Source of the DNA: UBA4416 sp044353195
Lineage (GTDB): Bacteria; Bacteroidota; Bacteroidia; B-17B0; Aurantibacillaceae
NCBI GenBank assembly: GCA_044353195.1
Contig: JBILCJ010000069.1
Span: 1-10,201 of the forward strand
Direction: 5' to 3'
Length of the DNA stretch: 10,201 bases
Shown piece after piece: positions 1 to 7,155 of this stretch. The notes beneath the pieces were generated by a model, which saw only the letters and a program-made list of their open reading frames with translations, was not told where the DNA came from and did not search any database. The position numbers and the translations under genes were made by a program. Each line of letters begins with the position of its first letter. Position 1 is the first letter of the stretch.

Positions 1-1
1 T

Positions 2-1039
2 TTAGGTTCTATCTCATGCATGGGATTGTATTTTTTTAATAGAGATCATCTTATGCTGAGTTTTATTCCTTTTATTACTGCTACCATAGGATTTTGGGGC
101 AGTTTAGTTTATTATAATTCTTACTTGCCACAAATTGCATCTCCCGAAAACCAAGATAAAGTGAGTGCTAGAGGATTTGCTTTAGGTTATTTTGGGAGTT
201 CATTATTATTAATCATTTGCTTAATTGGCATCATGGTTTTTAAGTACGACCCAATTACCCACCAAGGCTTTTTTAAAGTAAAATATTCTTTTTTACTAGT
301 TGGAATTTGGTGGATTGGATTTGCACAATACACATTTAACTATTTACCAAAAAAATCACATGCTCATAAAATAACAAACAAGGAAGGTCTATTTTCAAAA
401 GGATTTAAGGAATTATCAAATGTGTATGCGCAAATTAAATTAATGCCTCAATTGAAACGATTTTTAACGAGTTATTTTTTCTATAATATGGGCGTACAAA
501 CTATTATGGTTGTGGCTGTGCTTTTTGCAAGAAATGAAATAGATTGGGGTAACGATCCTGTTGTTGCAGAAAAAACAAAAACATCCGCATTAATTGTGAG
601 TATTTTAATCATTCAATTTGTTGGTATTGCTGGCTCATTTTTATTTTCTTGGATGTCGAGACAGATTGGAAATGTAAAAACACTAATAGTAACTATCCTT
701 ATTTGGATTTTTATTTGTGTGTTCACTTATGGAGTTGTGCATACTCCATTTGAATTTTACATCGTAGCATTTTTGGTTGGCTTAGTGATGGGTGGTGTTC
801 AGGCTTTATCTAGATCTACCTATTCTAAATATTTACCAGAGACAGAAGATCACACCAGCTTTTTTAGTTTTTATGATGTGATAGAAAAATTAGGTATGAT
901 TTTAGGAACCATTTCATTTGGAATGATTAGCCAACTAACTGGTGGCATGCGCAATTCTATTTTATCCTTGATTGTTTTCTTTATCATCGGTCTAATCGTA
1001 ATGTTTCCTTTAACTAGAAAGAAAAAATTAGAATTATAA
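2..1039 (+). CDS. MFS transporter, UMF1/ATG22-like family (5'-truncated by window edge)
   Basis: This is an integral inner-membrane transporter of the major facilitator superfamily; the substrate cannot be told from sequence. The frame is open to the window edge (residues LGSISC precede the first Met at position 20), so the start lies upstream and roughly 80-95 N-terminal residues of the family's usual 420-440 are missing. Counting from that Met, about nine hydrophobic segments are visible (near 12-32, 52-73, 88-106, 150-170, 190-212, 222-241, 246-262, 288-306, 312-331). UMF1-type hallmarks are YYNSYLPQIA (31-40), GGVQALSRSTYSKYLPE (258-274) and FFSFYDVIEKLG (281-292). The C-terminus is short and basic (TRKKK). 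The gene converges on the DinB-fold gene with only about 50 bp between stops. The family call is firm; the Met at 20 is not the true start. Confidence 0.88.
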   Translation, partial: LGSISCMGLYFFNRDHLMLSFIPFITATIGFWGSLVYYNSYLPQIASPENQDKVSARGFALGYFGSSLLLIICLIGIMVFKYDPITHQGFFKVKYSFLLVGIWWIGFAQYTFNYLPKKSHAHKITNKEGLFSKGFKELSNVYAQIKLMPQLKRFLTSYFFYNMGVQTIMVVAVLFARNEIDWGNDPVVAEKTKTSALIVSILIIQFVGIAGSFLFSWMSRQIGNVKTLIVTILIWIFICVFTYGVVHTPFEFYIVAFLVGLVMGGVQALSRSTYSKYLPETEDHTSFFSFYDVIEKLGMILGTISFGMISQLTGGMRNSILSLIVFFIIGLIVMFPLTRKKKLEL

Positions 1040-1071
1040 ATTGATTTTAAATTATTGCTTTTCGGTATTTA

Positions 1072-1093
1072 TAAAAAAAAAGATTTTTTTTTA
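1072..1093. terminator. Poly-A/poly-T inverted repeat between convergent genes
   Basis: Nine A's (1073-1081), a GA spacer, then nine T's (1084-1092) form a symmetric A/T-only inverted repeat with 10-bp arms, flanked by T1072 and A1093. It lies between two convergent stop codons and its right arm includes the TAA of the minus-strand gene. It reads as a T-tract in either direction, so it could act as a weak bidirectional terminator. There is no G/C in the stem, so hairpin stability is doubtful. Confidence 0.35.
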
Positions 1094-1591
1094 CTCAGCC
1101 GCCGGTAAATTATAAGTTGCCCAATCTTCTTTTGATGGACCATAAATACTTGGTACTTTGATATGATTTAAACGCATCAATATTGATAGTTGTCCACGAT
1201 GATGAATTTCATGCTTTATCAATGCGGATAATACATCTCCATTTGTCCATCGTTCGCCATAAATATCAATGACTAACTTTAAATCCTCGTCAGACCATTT
1301 TTTTTGAACCTGTTCTAAAACAGATTTTGAAGAGGTAATATACAATTCAAATACCTTTGCAATAGTATCAATTGGTTCTGCATGTTCGTCTGGACAATCA
1401 ATTGTTAATCCTGCCTTTCCCAACATTTCACCGTGAGTAATTAAAATGTGCCAAACTAATCGTTGAATTGATCTCACATCATCGTTCACTTTTATTGTCA
1501 ATGCATCATTAGGAATTGCTTTAAATAAACTGAGTGTGATTTTTTGTTCTTCTGAAAACGATGTTACGAATTGCTGAATAGTTGTATACAT
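1091..1591 (-). CDS. DinB-fold (DinB/YfiT-like) putative metal-dependent protein
   Basis: This 166-residue protein belongs to the DinB/YfiT four-helix-bundle superfamily, small cytoplasmic proteins that usually bind one divalent metal through three histidines; some members are thiol-dependent transferases. The expected triad is visible: H48 in LVWHILITHGE, then H127 and H131 in HEIHHRGQLS near the C-terminus. Length fits the family. The Trp-His context (W47-H48) and the HHRGQ signature are typical of Bacteroidota and Firmicutes members. It is the last gene of a minus-strand cluster, 24 bp after the YdcF-like gene. The substrate is unknown. It is unrelated to DNA polymerase IV, which shares the name DinB, and no damage-type operator is visible in front of it. 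Confidence 0.85.
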   Translation of the reverse strand: MYTTIQQFVTSFSEEQKITLSLFKAIPNDALTIKVNDDVRSIQRLVWHILITHGEMLGKAGLTIDCPDEHAEPIDTIAKVFELYITSSKSVLEQVQKKWSDEDLKLVIDIYGERWTNGDVLSALIKHEIHHRGQLSILMRLNHIKVPSIYGPSKEDWATYNLPAAE

Positions 1592-1615
1592 AATTAAGCT
1601 AAATGAAAATGATTA

Positions 1616-2383
1616 TTATAGATACCCTTTTATTTTATAGGTCACGTAACCAACCATTTCATGAGTAATCAATGTGACTATAGAAAGCGCGTCAGAATTT
1701 GGAAGAAAACAATGATCCAGTTCAAATTTACGATTGCCCGCAATCTTATTAGTAATAAATGGCGTTATATTTTGGTAACCTGCTTTATGAAAGATCCCTA
1801 AAGCACGTCGCATATGAAACGATGACGTGACTAATAAAATAGAACCTTTAAATTGTAAACTATCCAACATGTGTTTGGTGAATGTGGCATTCTCATAAGT
1901 GTTCTTAGAGTTATTTTCTATTAATACAACGCTATCTGGAACATGTATAGCATTTAAATAGTCTTTAATATATGATGCTTCTCTAAGATGAGGTTTACTG
2001 ATACTTCCTGAACCTCCCGTAATTAGAATTTTACTAACTCTTCCTTTGTAATACATAGGTAACGTTTGAAAAAGTCTATCACCAGAATAGGTAAAATCAA
2101 AACGGTGCTGACGCTCGTCGATACGTCCCATTCCTCCCAATACTATCGCTAAATCGTATTTAGTAGATTTTAGATAAATATCATCATCCTTATACTCCCA
2201 AGCACGAACTACCTCGTCCACTAAAAAAGAATTTGAAATCATATACATAAACGTTATGAAACCAATCACCCATTTTCTAAAAGATGTATGCCAAACTTTC
2301 TTCAACAAGATCAAAAGTCCAACAAACAACCAAGTATATGGAGCAATAATGAAGGCTAATATTTTTGAAAAGAAAAAAAACAT
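1616..2383 (-). CDS. YdcF/ElyC-like DUF218 membrane protein
   Basis: This is a 255-residue DUF218 protein. Two hydrophobic N-terminal segments (about 5-27 and 37-55) precede a soluble domain, the architecture and length of E. coli ElyC (about 259 residues), which is implicated in envelope and undecaprenyl-linked peptidoglycan precursor metabolism. DUF218 landmarks in order are AIVLGGMG (79-86), KILITGGSGS (118-127), EASYIKDYL (135-143), ENNSKNTYENA (156-166) and LLVTSSFHMRRA (183-194). The conserved Asn/Glu and Ser-x-His-x-x-Arg clusters form the presumed active site. It lies 24 bp from both neighbours, SppA upstream and the DinB-fold gene downstream, suggesting a shared transcript. The N-terminus is a run of phenylalanines (MFFFF). 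An ElyC-type envelope role is an inference; the enzymatic reaction of the family is not settled. Confidence 0.87.
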   Translation of the reverse strand: MFFFFSKILAFIIAPYTWLFVGLLILLKKVWHTSFRKWVIGFITFMYMISNSFLVDEVVRAWEYKDDDIYLKSTKYDLAIVLGGMGRIDERQHRFDFTYSGDRLFQTLPMYYKGRVSKILITGGSGSISKPHLREASYIKDYLNAIHVPDSVVLIENNSKNTYENATFTKHMLDSLQFKGSILLVTSSFHMRRALGIFHKAGYQNITPFITNKIAGNRKFELDHCFLPNSDALSIVTLITHEMVGYVTYKIKGYL

Positions 2384-2407
2384 ATATATAATTAACTACC
2401 AAGTCAT

Positions 2408-4180
2408 TTATTCAATAATCATTTCAAAAGGCAAACGTGCTTGAACCCCTTTTTTCAATAGTACTGTTTTTAATTGTTTAATGTAAATATATTGTTCTCC
2501 TAAATTAGCTTTCATCGTGCGAGCTTCAATTTCGTCAGCACCATTACTAAATAATTCTTCAATAGGGTCTTTTTGTTTTGGCAAATCAATTAATTTATAA
2601 TTCGAAATTTTTGCCAATTTAGCAGCATACGCGATGGCATCGTTCATTCCACCAATTTCATCAACCAACTTAATTTTTAATGCGTCAGTTCCACTCCATA
2701 CTCTACCCTGCCCAATACTGTCAACATTATTTTTAGACATTTTTCTTCCTTCGGCAACTTTAGTAATAAATATGTTATAAATATCTTCAACACTTTTTTG
2801 TATGTAATTATATTCATCAGGTGTGGCAGCGCGCAAAATAGTTCCTACATCACTGTGTTTATTTGTATTAACAGTATCGATGGTTATTCCCAATTTTTCG
2901 GAAAGTGCTTTTTGTGCATTAGGAATCATTCCAAATACTCCTATTGATCCAGTAATTGTGTTTGGTTGTGCAAAAATACGATTGGCTGCACAACTAATAT
3001 AATAACCACCACTTGCCGCTACATCGCCCATCGAAACCACAACTGGCTTAGCCGCTTTTGCCAGACAAACTTCTCTCCACATCACATCACTAGCGAGTGC
3101 ACTTCCTCCAGGTGAATTCACACGAAATACAATGGCTTTAACAGTTGAATCTAAGCGAGCTTCACGCAAAGCTTTAACAATTGTTTCACTACCTACACTG
3201 TTATCATCTCCTTCGCCACTCACAATTTCTCCAACGGCATAAATTACTGCAATTTTATCACGACTTAAGACTAACTTATTTGGAGAAGTTGAATACTTCG
3301 TTAAAGAAACAAAATGAATTTTATCAGAAGGTGAAATATGAATCTTATTTTTAATTTCATCCATCACTTCATCTTCATACTTCAAACCATCAATTAATTT
3401 ATAAGTCATTGCATCTTCGGGACTTCTAATTAATAAGTTGTCTGCCATATTATTTAGGTTAGACGTAGAAATGGACCTAGTTTTACTTATACCAGTAATC
3501 ATCTGATTCCAAAGTGACCCAAGATATATTTCTACTTGGGCGCGATTGGCCTCGCTCATTTTATCGAGCATAAATGGTTCTATAGCACTTTTAAATTTAC
3601 CATGTCTAAAAATCTGAACCTCTACATTGAGTTTATCCAACATTTTTTTAAAAAACATCATTTGCGCACTCAATCCTTTAATTTCTAAAGTACCTTGTGG
3701 ATTTAAATAAATATGATCCGCTGTGCTCGCAATGTAATAGGCTTTCTGACTGTAGGTTTCAGAATAGGTATAAATAAATTTTCCAGACGCTTTAAAATCT
3801 AATAGCGCATTTCTAATCTCTTCTAGGGTTGCAAATCCTGCAACAGGATTGCTAATTTCAAGATAAATACCTTTAATACTTTTATCAACTTTTGCTTTTT
3901 GAATACTTAACACAATGGTATTTAATCCAATGGTTGCTTCAGGCATTAAAGGACCGAGGTTTAACTTACCAAACGGATTTTCAAAACCACGTTCTTTAAT
4001 TTCATTATTCAAATTTATTTTTAACACAGAATTTTCAACTGCGACATAGGAATCATTGTTTTTACTTAGCGCATCTTTAAACGAACTCGTTATTGAAACG
4101 ATAACAACAATAGTTACAACTAAACCCGTTACTAAAATGCCTAAGCATGAACCAAAAAAAGCACCAAAAAAATTTTTCAT
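2408..4180 (-). CDS. sppA: Signal peptide peptidase SppA, long (67K) type
   Basis: This membrane-anchored serine protease of family S49 cleaves leftover signal peptides in or at the cytoplasmic membrane after secretion. At 590 residues it has the long E. coli-like two-domain form: an N-terminal anchor (about 8-33), a first S49 repeat (about 85-270) and a second (about 308-520). The Ser/Lys dyad is intact. The general-base lysine is K197 in HGKFKSAIEPF and the nucleophile is S390 in SMGDVAASGGYYIS. The NSPGGSALAS motif (355-364) forms the oxyanion region, and TITGSIGVFG (408-417) follows. It is the first gene of a three-gene minus-strand cluster and is divergent from folK across 62 bp. A good promoter match sits just upstream, giving a leader of about 17 bases. 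Confidence 0.96.
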   Translation of the reverse strand: MKNFFGAFFGSCLGILVTGLVVTIVVIVSITSSFKDALSKNNDSYVAVENSVLKINLNNEIKERGFENPFGKLNLGPLMPEATIGLNTIVLSIQKAKVDKSIKGIYLEISNPVAGFATLEEIRNALLDFKASGKFIYTYSETYSQKAYYIASTADHIYLNPQGTLEIKGLSAQMMFFKKMLDKLNVEVQIFRHGKFKSAIEPFMLDKMSEANRAQVEIYLGSLWNQMITGISKTRSISTSNLNNMADNLLIRSPEDAMTYKLIDGLKYEDEVMDEIKNKIHISPSDKIHFVSLTKYSTSPNKLVLSRDKIAVIYAVGEIVSGEGDDNSVGSETIVKALREARLDSTVKAIVFRVNSPGGSALASDVMWREVCLAKAAKPVVVSMGDVAASGGYYISCAANRIFAQPNTITGSIGVFGMIPNAQKALSEKLGITIDTVNTNKHSDVGTILRAATPDEYNYIQKSVEDIYNIFITKVAEGRKMSKNNVDSIGQGRVWSGTDALKIKLVDEIGGMNDAIAYAAKLAKISNYKLIDLPKQKDPIEELFSNGADEIEARTMKANLGEQYIYIKQLKTVLLKKGVQARLPFEMIIE

Positions 4181-4203
4181 ATTGAATATTTATAATAATG
4201 GCG

Positions 4204-4235
4204 CAAGTTACCTTACTTTAATGTATTTTTACAAA
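4204..4235 (-). promoter_or_regulatory. Predicted sppA promoter (Bacteroidota type)
   Basis: Read on the minus strand, TTTG (complement of 4232-4235) is followed after 21 bp by TAACTTG (complement of 4204-4210). This is close to the Bacteroidota TTTG / TAnnTTTG pair and would start transcription near 4197, about 17 bases before the sppA ATG. It lies inside the 62-bp divergent sppA/folK spacer. I could not find an equally clear plus-strand promoter for folK there. Confidence 0.5.
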
Positions 4236-4242
4236 TATTTTT

Positions 4243-4731
4243 ATGAATACAGCTTTTTTATGTTTGGGTGGTAATATGGGTAATAGAGCGTTTACCTTAA
4301 AGCAAGTTGTTGGAAAAATTAATACCGAAATTGGACGCGTCATCAGTCAATCCAACTTTTATGAAACAGAGGCTTGGGGGGTTGAAAATCAAGAAAAATA
4401 TTTAAATCAATGCATTTGCGTTGAAACAGTCTTGTCAAGTCACGACCTTTTAAAAAAAACACTTAAGATTGAGTTGGATTTTGGACGTCAACGAAATCAT
4501 AAAGAGACCTATGAACCACGCACCATTGATATTGATGTTTTGTTTTATAATGCTGATGTAATTCAAACCAAAGATTTAATCATTCCGCATCCCCGTTTGC
4601 ATTTACGTAATTTCGTCTTGATTCCATTACATGAAATTGCTCCAAATTTTTCTCATCCTACGTTTCATAAAACTATTAAAGCTTTGTTGGCTGAGTGTGA
4701 AGATCAATGCGACGTTTTACTTTATAACTAA
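4243..4731 (+). CDS. folK: 2-amino-4-hydroxy-6-hydroxymethyldihydropteridine diphosphokinase (HPPK)
   Basis: HPPK transfers pyrophosphate from ATP to 6-hydroxymethyl-7,8-dihydropterin, the step before dihydropteroate synthase in folate synthesis, in the cytoplasm. At 162 residues it has the usual length. Family signatures are present: the N-terminal AFLCLGGNMGNR (4-15), SNFYETEAWG (37-46), and the catalytic block GRQRNHKETYEPRTIDIDVL (81-100), where D96 and D98 correspond to the two magnesium-binding aspartates. IPHPRLHLRNFVL (114-126) follows. The start gives the canonical short N-terminus before the first strand. It is 5 bp upstream of the deoxynucleoside kinase gene, so the two are probably cotranscribed, and it is divergent from sppA. 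Confidence 0.96.
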   Translation: MNTAFLCLGGNMGNRAFTLKQVVGKINTEIGRVISQSNFYETEAWGVENQEKYLNQCICVETVLSSHDLLKKTLKIELDFGRQRNHKETYEPRTIDIDVLFYNADVIQTKDLIIPHPRLHLRNFVLIPLHEIAPNFSHPTFHKTIKALLAECEDQCDVLLYN

Positions 4732-4736
4732 ATAAT

Positions 4737-5330
4737 ATGTACATATCCATAGAAGGTAATATTGGTGCTGGAAAATCAACGATTGCAAAAGCATTAGCAG
4801 AAAAATTAAACGCTCATTTTTTACCCGAAAAATTTGAAGAAAATACATTGTTACCATTGTTTTATGAAAACAAAAAAAAGTTAGCTCTCCTTACTGAGTT
4901 CTCATTTTTAATTGAAAGACAAAATCAATTATCAACTTATTTTAAAAAGCATTCCAAAAAAATAACAGTCAGCGATTTTCATTTTGACAAATGCTTATGT
5001 TTTGCAAAAGCTAACCTAAAGTCTAATGACTTCAAACTCTATAAAAAGAATTTTAATCAAATTAAATTAACCATTCCCAATCCTGATTTAGTAGTTTATT
5101 TGAATGTTGAAACAGATTTGCTGTTAAAAAATATCAAAAAAAGAGGGAGATTTATGGAGAAAAATATACGAGAAGATTATTTAGAAAAAGTCAATAAATC
5201 GTATCAAAAACATTACTCATCAAAAAAAACACTGTCGGCTCCGGTGTTGATAATAACTCTTAAAAAGTATGATAGTCGTACCACAGATGAATGTTGTACT
5301 AAAATTATAGAGGCTTTACAATTAAAATAA
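4737..5330 (+). CDS. Deoxynucleoside kinase (dNK/dGK-dAK family)
   Basis: This 197-residue P-loop kinase belongs to the family that phosphorylates deoxynucleosides to monophosphates for salvage. Features in order are the P-loop GNIGAGKST (7-15), a helix with FLIERQNQL (57-65) that in relatives contacts the nucleoside base, and ITVSDFHFDKCLCFAKANL (76-94), which occupies the place of the family's DRS/ERS strand. D80 is the likely catalytic-site acidic residue. A basic lid-like segment, KKRGRFMEKNIREDYLEKV, spans 134-152. Bacterial relatives prefer dA, dG or dC, and the sequence alone does not decide which. The gene starts 5 bp after folK and is followed 21 bp later by an RluA-type synthase, so the three look like one operon. 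Confidence 0.88.
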   Translation: MYISIEGNIGAGKSTIAKALAEKLNAHFLPEKFEENTLLPLFYENKKKLALLTEFSFLIERQNQLSTYFKKHSKKITVSDFHFDKCLCFAKANLKSNDFKLYKKNFNQIKLTIPNPDLVVYLNVETDLLLKNIKKRGRFMEKNIREDYLEKVNKSYQKHYSSKKTLSAPVLIITLKKYDSRTTDECCTKIIEALQLK

Positions 5331-5351
5331 AAAATAGTTTACTTTTACTCC

Positions 5352-6059
5352 ATGTTTAATCCCAGCGAAATCATAGAAAGTTCACAAATTGTATACGAAG
5401 ACAATCATTTAATTATTATCAATAAAAAATCGTCGGAAATTGTACAAGGGGATAAAACAGGAGATATACCTTTATCAGAAAAAGTAAAAAACTACCTTAA
5501 ACAACGCGACAATAAACCAGGCAATGTATTTTGTGGTGTTTGTCACCGTTTAGATAGGCCCGTTTCTGGTATTGTTATTTTTGCAAAAACAAGTAAAGCG
5601 TTATCTCGCATGAATGAATTGTTTAGAGATAAAACCATTACAAAAACCTATTGGGCGGTTGTGAAAAATAGGCCGCCACAATTAAAACAACGCTTAACAC
5701 ATTATTTAATTAAAAACGAACAAGCCAATAAATCCAAAGCATTTGATACAGAAAAAAATGGTTCGCTAAAAGCTGAATTAGAATATGAGTTACTTGCTTC
5801 TATCTCAAATTATCACTTGCTGCAAATAAATTTATTTACAGGAAGACATCATCAAATTAGAGCGCAGCTGAGTGCTATTGGCTGTCCTATTAAAGGTGAT
5901 TTAAAATATGGATTTGACCGTTCAAACTCCAATGCATCAATTCACTTACATTCTTATAAAACAGAGTTTATTCATCCTATCAAACTCGAAAAAATTTCAG
6001 TCACTTGCAAACCAGATATAACCGATGTTGTTTGGAAAGAATTAGTGAAATTGGCTTGA
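5352..6059 (+). CDS. RluA-family RNA pseudouridine synthase
   Basis: This enzyme isomerises specific uridines to pseudouridine in rRNA or tRNA. At 235 residues it consists of the catalytic domain only; the N-terminal S4 RNA-binding domain of RluC/RluD is absent. The catalytic aspartate is D68 in the motif HRLDRPVSG (65-73). Motif II/KTYWAVV (98-104) and the RluA signature LFTGRHHQIRAQL (161-173), which contains the conserved Arg that stacks at the active site, are intact, followed by GCPIKGDLKYG (177-187). Target RNA and position cannot be assigned. It is the last gene of the folK–kinase–synthase run and converges on the DUF5808-like gene, with a T-rich 15-bp spacer between the two stops. Confidence 0.93.
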   Translation: MFNPSEIIESSQIVYEDNHLIIINKKSSEIVQGDKTGDIPLSEKVKNYLKQRDNKPGNVFCGVCHRLDRPVSGIVIFAKTSKALSRMNELFRDKTITKTYWAVVKNRPPQLKQRLTHYLIKNEQANKSKAFDTEKNGSLKAELEYELLASISNYHLLQINLFTGRHHQIRAQLSAIGCPIKGDLKYGFDRSNSNASIHLHSYKTEFIHPIKLEKISVTCKPDITDVVWKELVKLA

Positions 6060-6074
6060 TTTTTTTATAAGCGT

Positions 6075-6311
6075 TTAGTGTTTAGTCCTTTCTAATAGTT
6101 TAGTCATCATAATAACTAAGACTAAAACAACACCAATTGCTAATACTGATAATGGATTTGCAAAATTCACTGTCCATCCCATCCACGCAATTTTTTTTGG
6201 TGGAAAAATGCGTTTATCAGCTCTATTAAAATAAAATATACCAAACTTCCAATTGTTAGGATCAGCGTGCCACTGACGTAAGGTTTCTTCGCTCGGTTTA
6301 TCTTTCATCAT
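6075..6311 (-). CDS. Small DUF5808-like membrane protein
   Basis: This 78-residue protein has two parts. Residues 18-52 carry an aromatic-rich motif, DPNNWKFGIFYFNRADKRIF (17-36) then PPKK, WMGWTVNFANP (43-53), which resembles the DUF5808 domain (WK-G-FY-N--D-R-F-P---G-G-T-NF). One transmembrane helix follows (about 54-72) with a positively charged tail (KLLERTKH). Nothing biochemical is known to me for this domain. Two adjacent ATGs (codons 1 and 2) make the exact start ambiguous by one residue. It begins 13 bp after the DedA-family gene on the same strand, so it is probably expressed with it and acts at the membrane; that link is inferred from position only. Confidence 0.8.
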   Translation of the reverse strand: MMKDKPSEETLRQWHADPNNWKFGIFYFNRADKRIFPPKKIAWMGWTVNFANPLSVLAIGVVLVLVIMMTKLLERTKH

Positions 6312-6324
6312 AATTTTAAAAATG

Positions 6325-6963
6325 CTATTTTTTTTCTGCTCCTAATTTACTTTTAAGTAATGAAATTGCAATTGGAAATACAGAAAAAGCAATAATACCA
6401 AGACAAACCAAATCAATGTGTTTTCTAATAAACTCAACTTCACCTAAAAGATATCCAGCGGTTGTTAATGACCCAATCCATAAAGCACCACCCATGATGT
6501 CAAAAAGTATGTATTTTTTATAATTCATTTCACCAACACCAGCGGCAAATGGGGCAAATGTTCTTACAAATGGGACAAATCGAGCCATAATAATAGCTTT
6601 GGTGCCATATTTTTCAAAAAACACATGCGTTTTATCTAAATACTCTTTTTTCACAACAGGTCGACCTTTAATTTTAAAGTCAAATATTTTTACACCTATT
6701 TTTCTGCCAATCCAATAATTACAATTATCACCCAAAACAGCAGCAATAAAAAGAAAAATCAATAAATAACTCATATTCAACTGTCCTGTTCTTGCAAATA
6801 AGCCAGCTGTAAATAATAAAGAATCACCAGGTAAAAAAGGCATAGCCACTAAGCCTGTTTCAATAAAAATCACTAAAAATAAAACCACATAAATAGCAGT
6901 TCCATAATTTTGAAATAACCATACAAAGTCTAAGTGTAATATGTGTTTAAATAAGTCTATCAT
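6325..6963 (-). CDS. DedA-family membrane protein
   Basis: This 212-residue inner-membrane protein belongs to the DedA (SNARE-associated/VTT) superfamily. Members are linked to lipid scrambling or flipping, including recycling of undecaprenyl phosphate, and to proton-motive-force maintenance. Family landmarks in order are E35 in IFIETGLVAMPFLPGDSLLFTAG (33-54), with acidic residues at E35 and D47; GDNCNYWIGRKIG (78-90); FFEKYGTKAIIMARFVPFVRTFAPFAAGVGEM (115-146), with the conserved R128 and R134; and GALWIGSLTTAGYLLG (159-174). Hydrophobic stretches include re-entrant-like segments around 28-56 and 124-143 and helices at 65-80, 150-173 and 185-204. It is transcribed first in a two-gene unit with the DUF5808-like gene and has a strong promoter match 30 bases upstream. 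Which lipid it handles cannot be said. Confidence 0.93.
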   Translation of the reverse strand: MIDLFKHILHLDFVWLFQNYGTAIYVVLFLVIFIETGLVAMPFLPGDSLLFTAGLFARTGQLNMSYLLIFLFIAAVLGDNCNYWIGRKIGVKIFDFKIKGRPVVKKEYLDKTHVFFEKYGTKAIIMARFVPFVRTFAPFAAGVGEMNYKKYILFDIMGGALWIGSLTTAGYLLGEVEFIRKHIDLVCLGIIAFSVFPIAISLLKSKLGAEKK

Positions 6964-6992
6964 AAGTTGATTTAAAGAATTAAAGTCGAAAA

Positions 6993-7024
6993 CAAATATA
7001 CTATTTTAAGCTTTACGATCTCAA
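6993..7024 (-). promoter_or_regulatory. Predicted dedA promoter (Bacteroidota type)
   Basis: On the minus strand TTG (complement of 7022-7024) is followed after 21 bp by TATATTTG (complement of 6993-7000), a perfect match to the TAnnTTTG -7 element. Transcription would start near 6986, leaving a leader of about 22 bases before the dedA ATG at 6963. No Shine-Dalgarno sequence is seen, as is usual in this phylum. Confidence 0.6.
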
Positions 7025-7060
7025 TTTGGCTTCAAATTCAGCTTGATTATACTGTTTTTT

Positions 7061-7140
7061 GGAGCTAGTTCCTGCTTTCCGCTATATCTTTTTGCCTTTG
7101 AAAAAAAGGCAAAAAGGATGCCGCTTCAATCAGGGCTAGG
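7061..7140. ncRNA. Structured intergenic element, possible small RNA (Flavo-1-like?)
   Basis: The 80-base stretch is organised as nested complementarity. The inner hairpin is perfect: 12 bp pairing 7088-7099 with 7105-7116 around a GAAAA loop. The outer ends pair as well: CTAG (7065-7068) with CTAG (7136-7139) and CCTG (7071-7074) with CAGG (7131-7134), with a T·G pair and one bulged base between them. The flanks CTTTCCGCTATAT and GGATGCCGCTTCAAT lie between inner and outer stems. From memory, sequences like its minus-strand reading (AGCCCTGATTGAAGCGGC ... ATAGCGGAAAGCAGGAA) recur in flavobacterial genomes, and the Flavo-1 RNA motif is one possible identity. I cannot confirm that, and the transcribed strand is unresolved. 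A hairpin terminator 16 bp to the right would suit a plus-strand transcript. Confidence 0.45.
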
Positions 7141-7155
7141 ATATTAATTATAATT

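Noticed and set aside
1091..1591. The DinB-fold gene read as a DNA-damage polymerase linked to the LexA-like regulator
   Set aside because: The His triad and length show the four-helix-bundle family that shares only the name with polymerase IV; no TRCTA-type palindrome precedes it and it is far from the regulator.
2256..2444. Open plus-strand frame of 62 codons across the YdcF-like/sppA junction
   Set aside because: Antisense to two real genes, very Lys/Ile-rich from AT composition, and no supporting signal.
4056..4274. Open plus-strand frame of 72 codons spanning the sppA start and into folK
   Set aside because: It overlaps both genuine genes, is in a different frame from folK, and matches no family I know.
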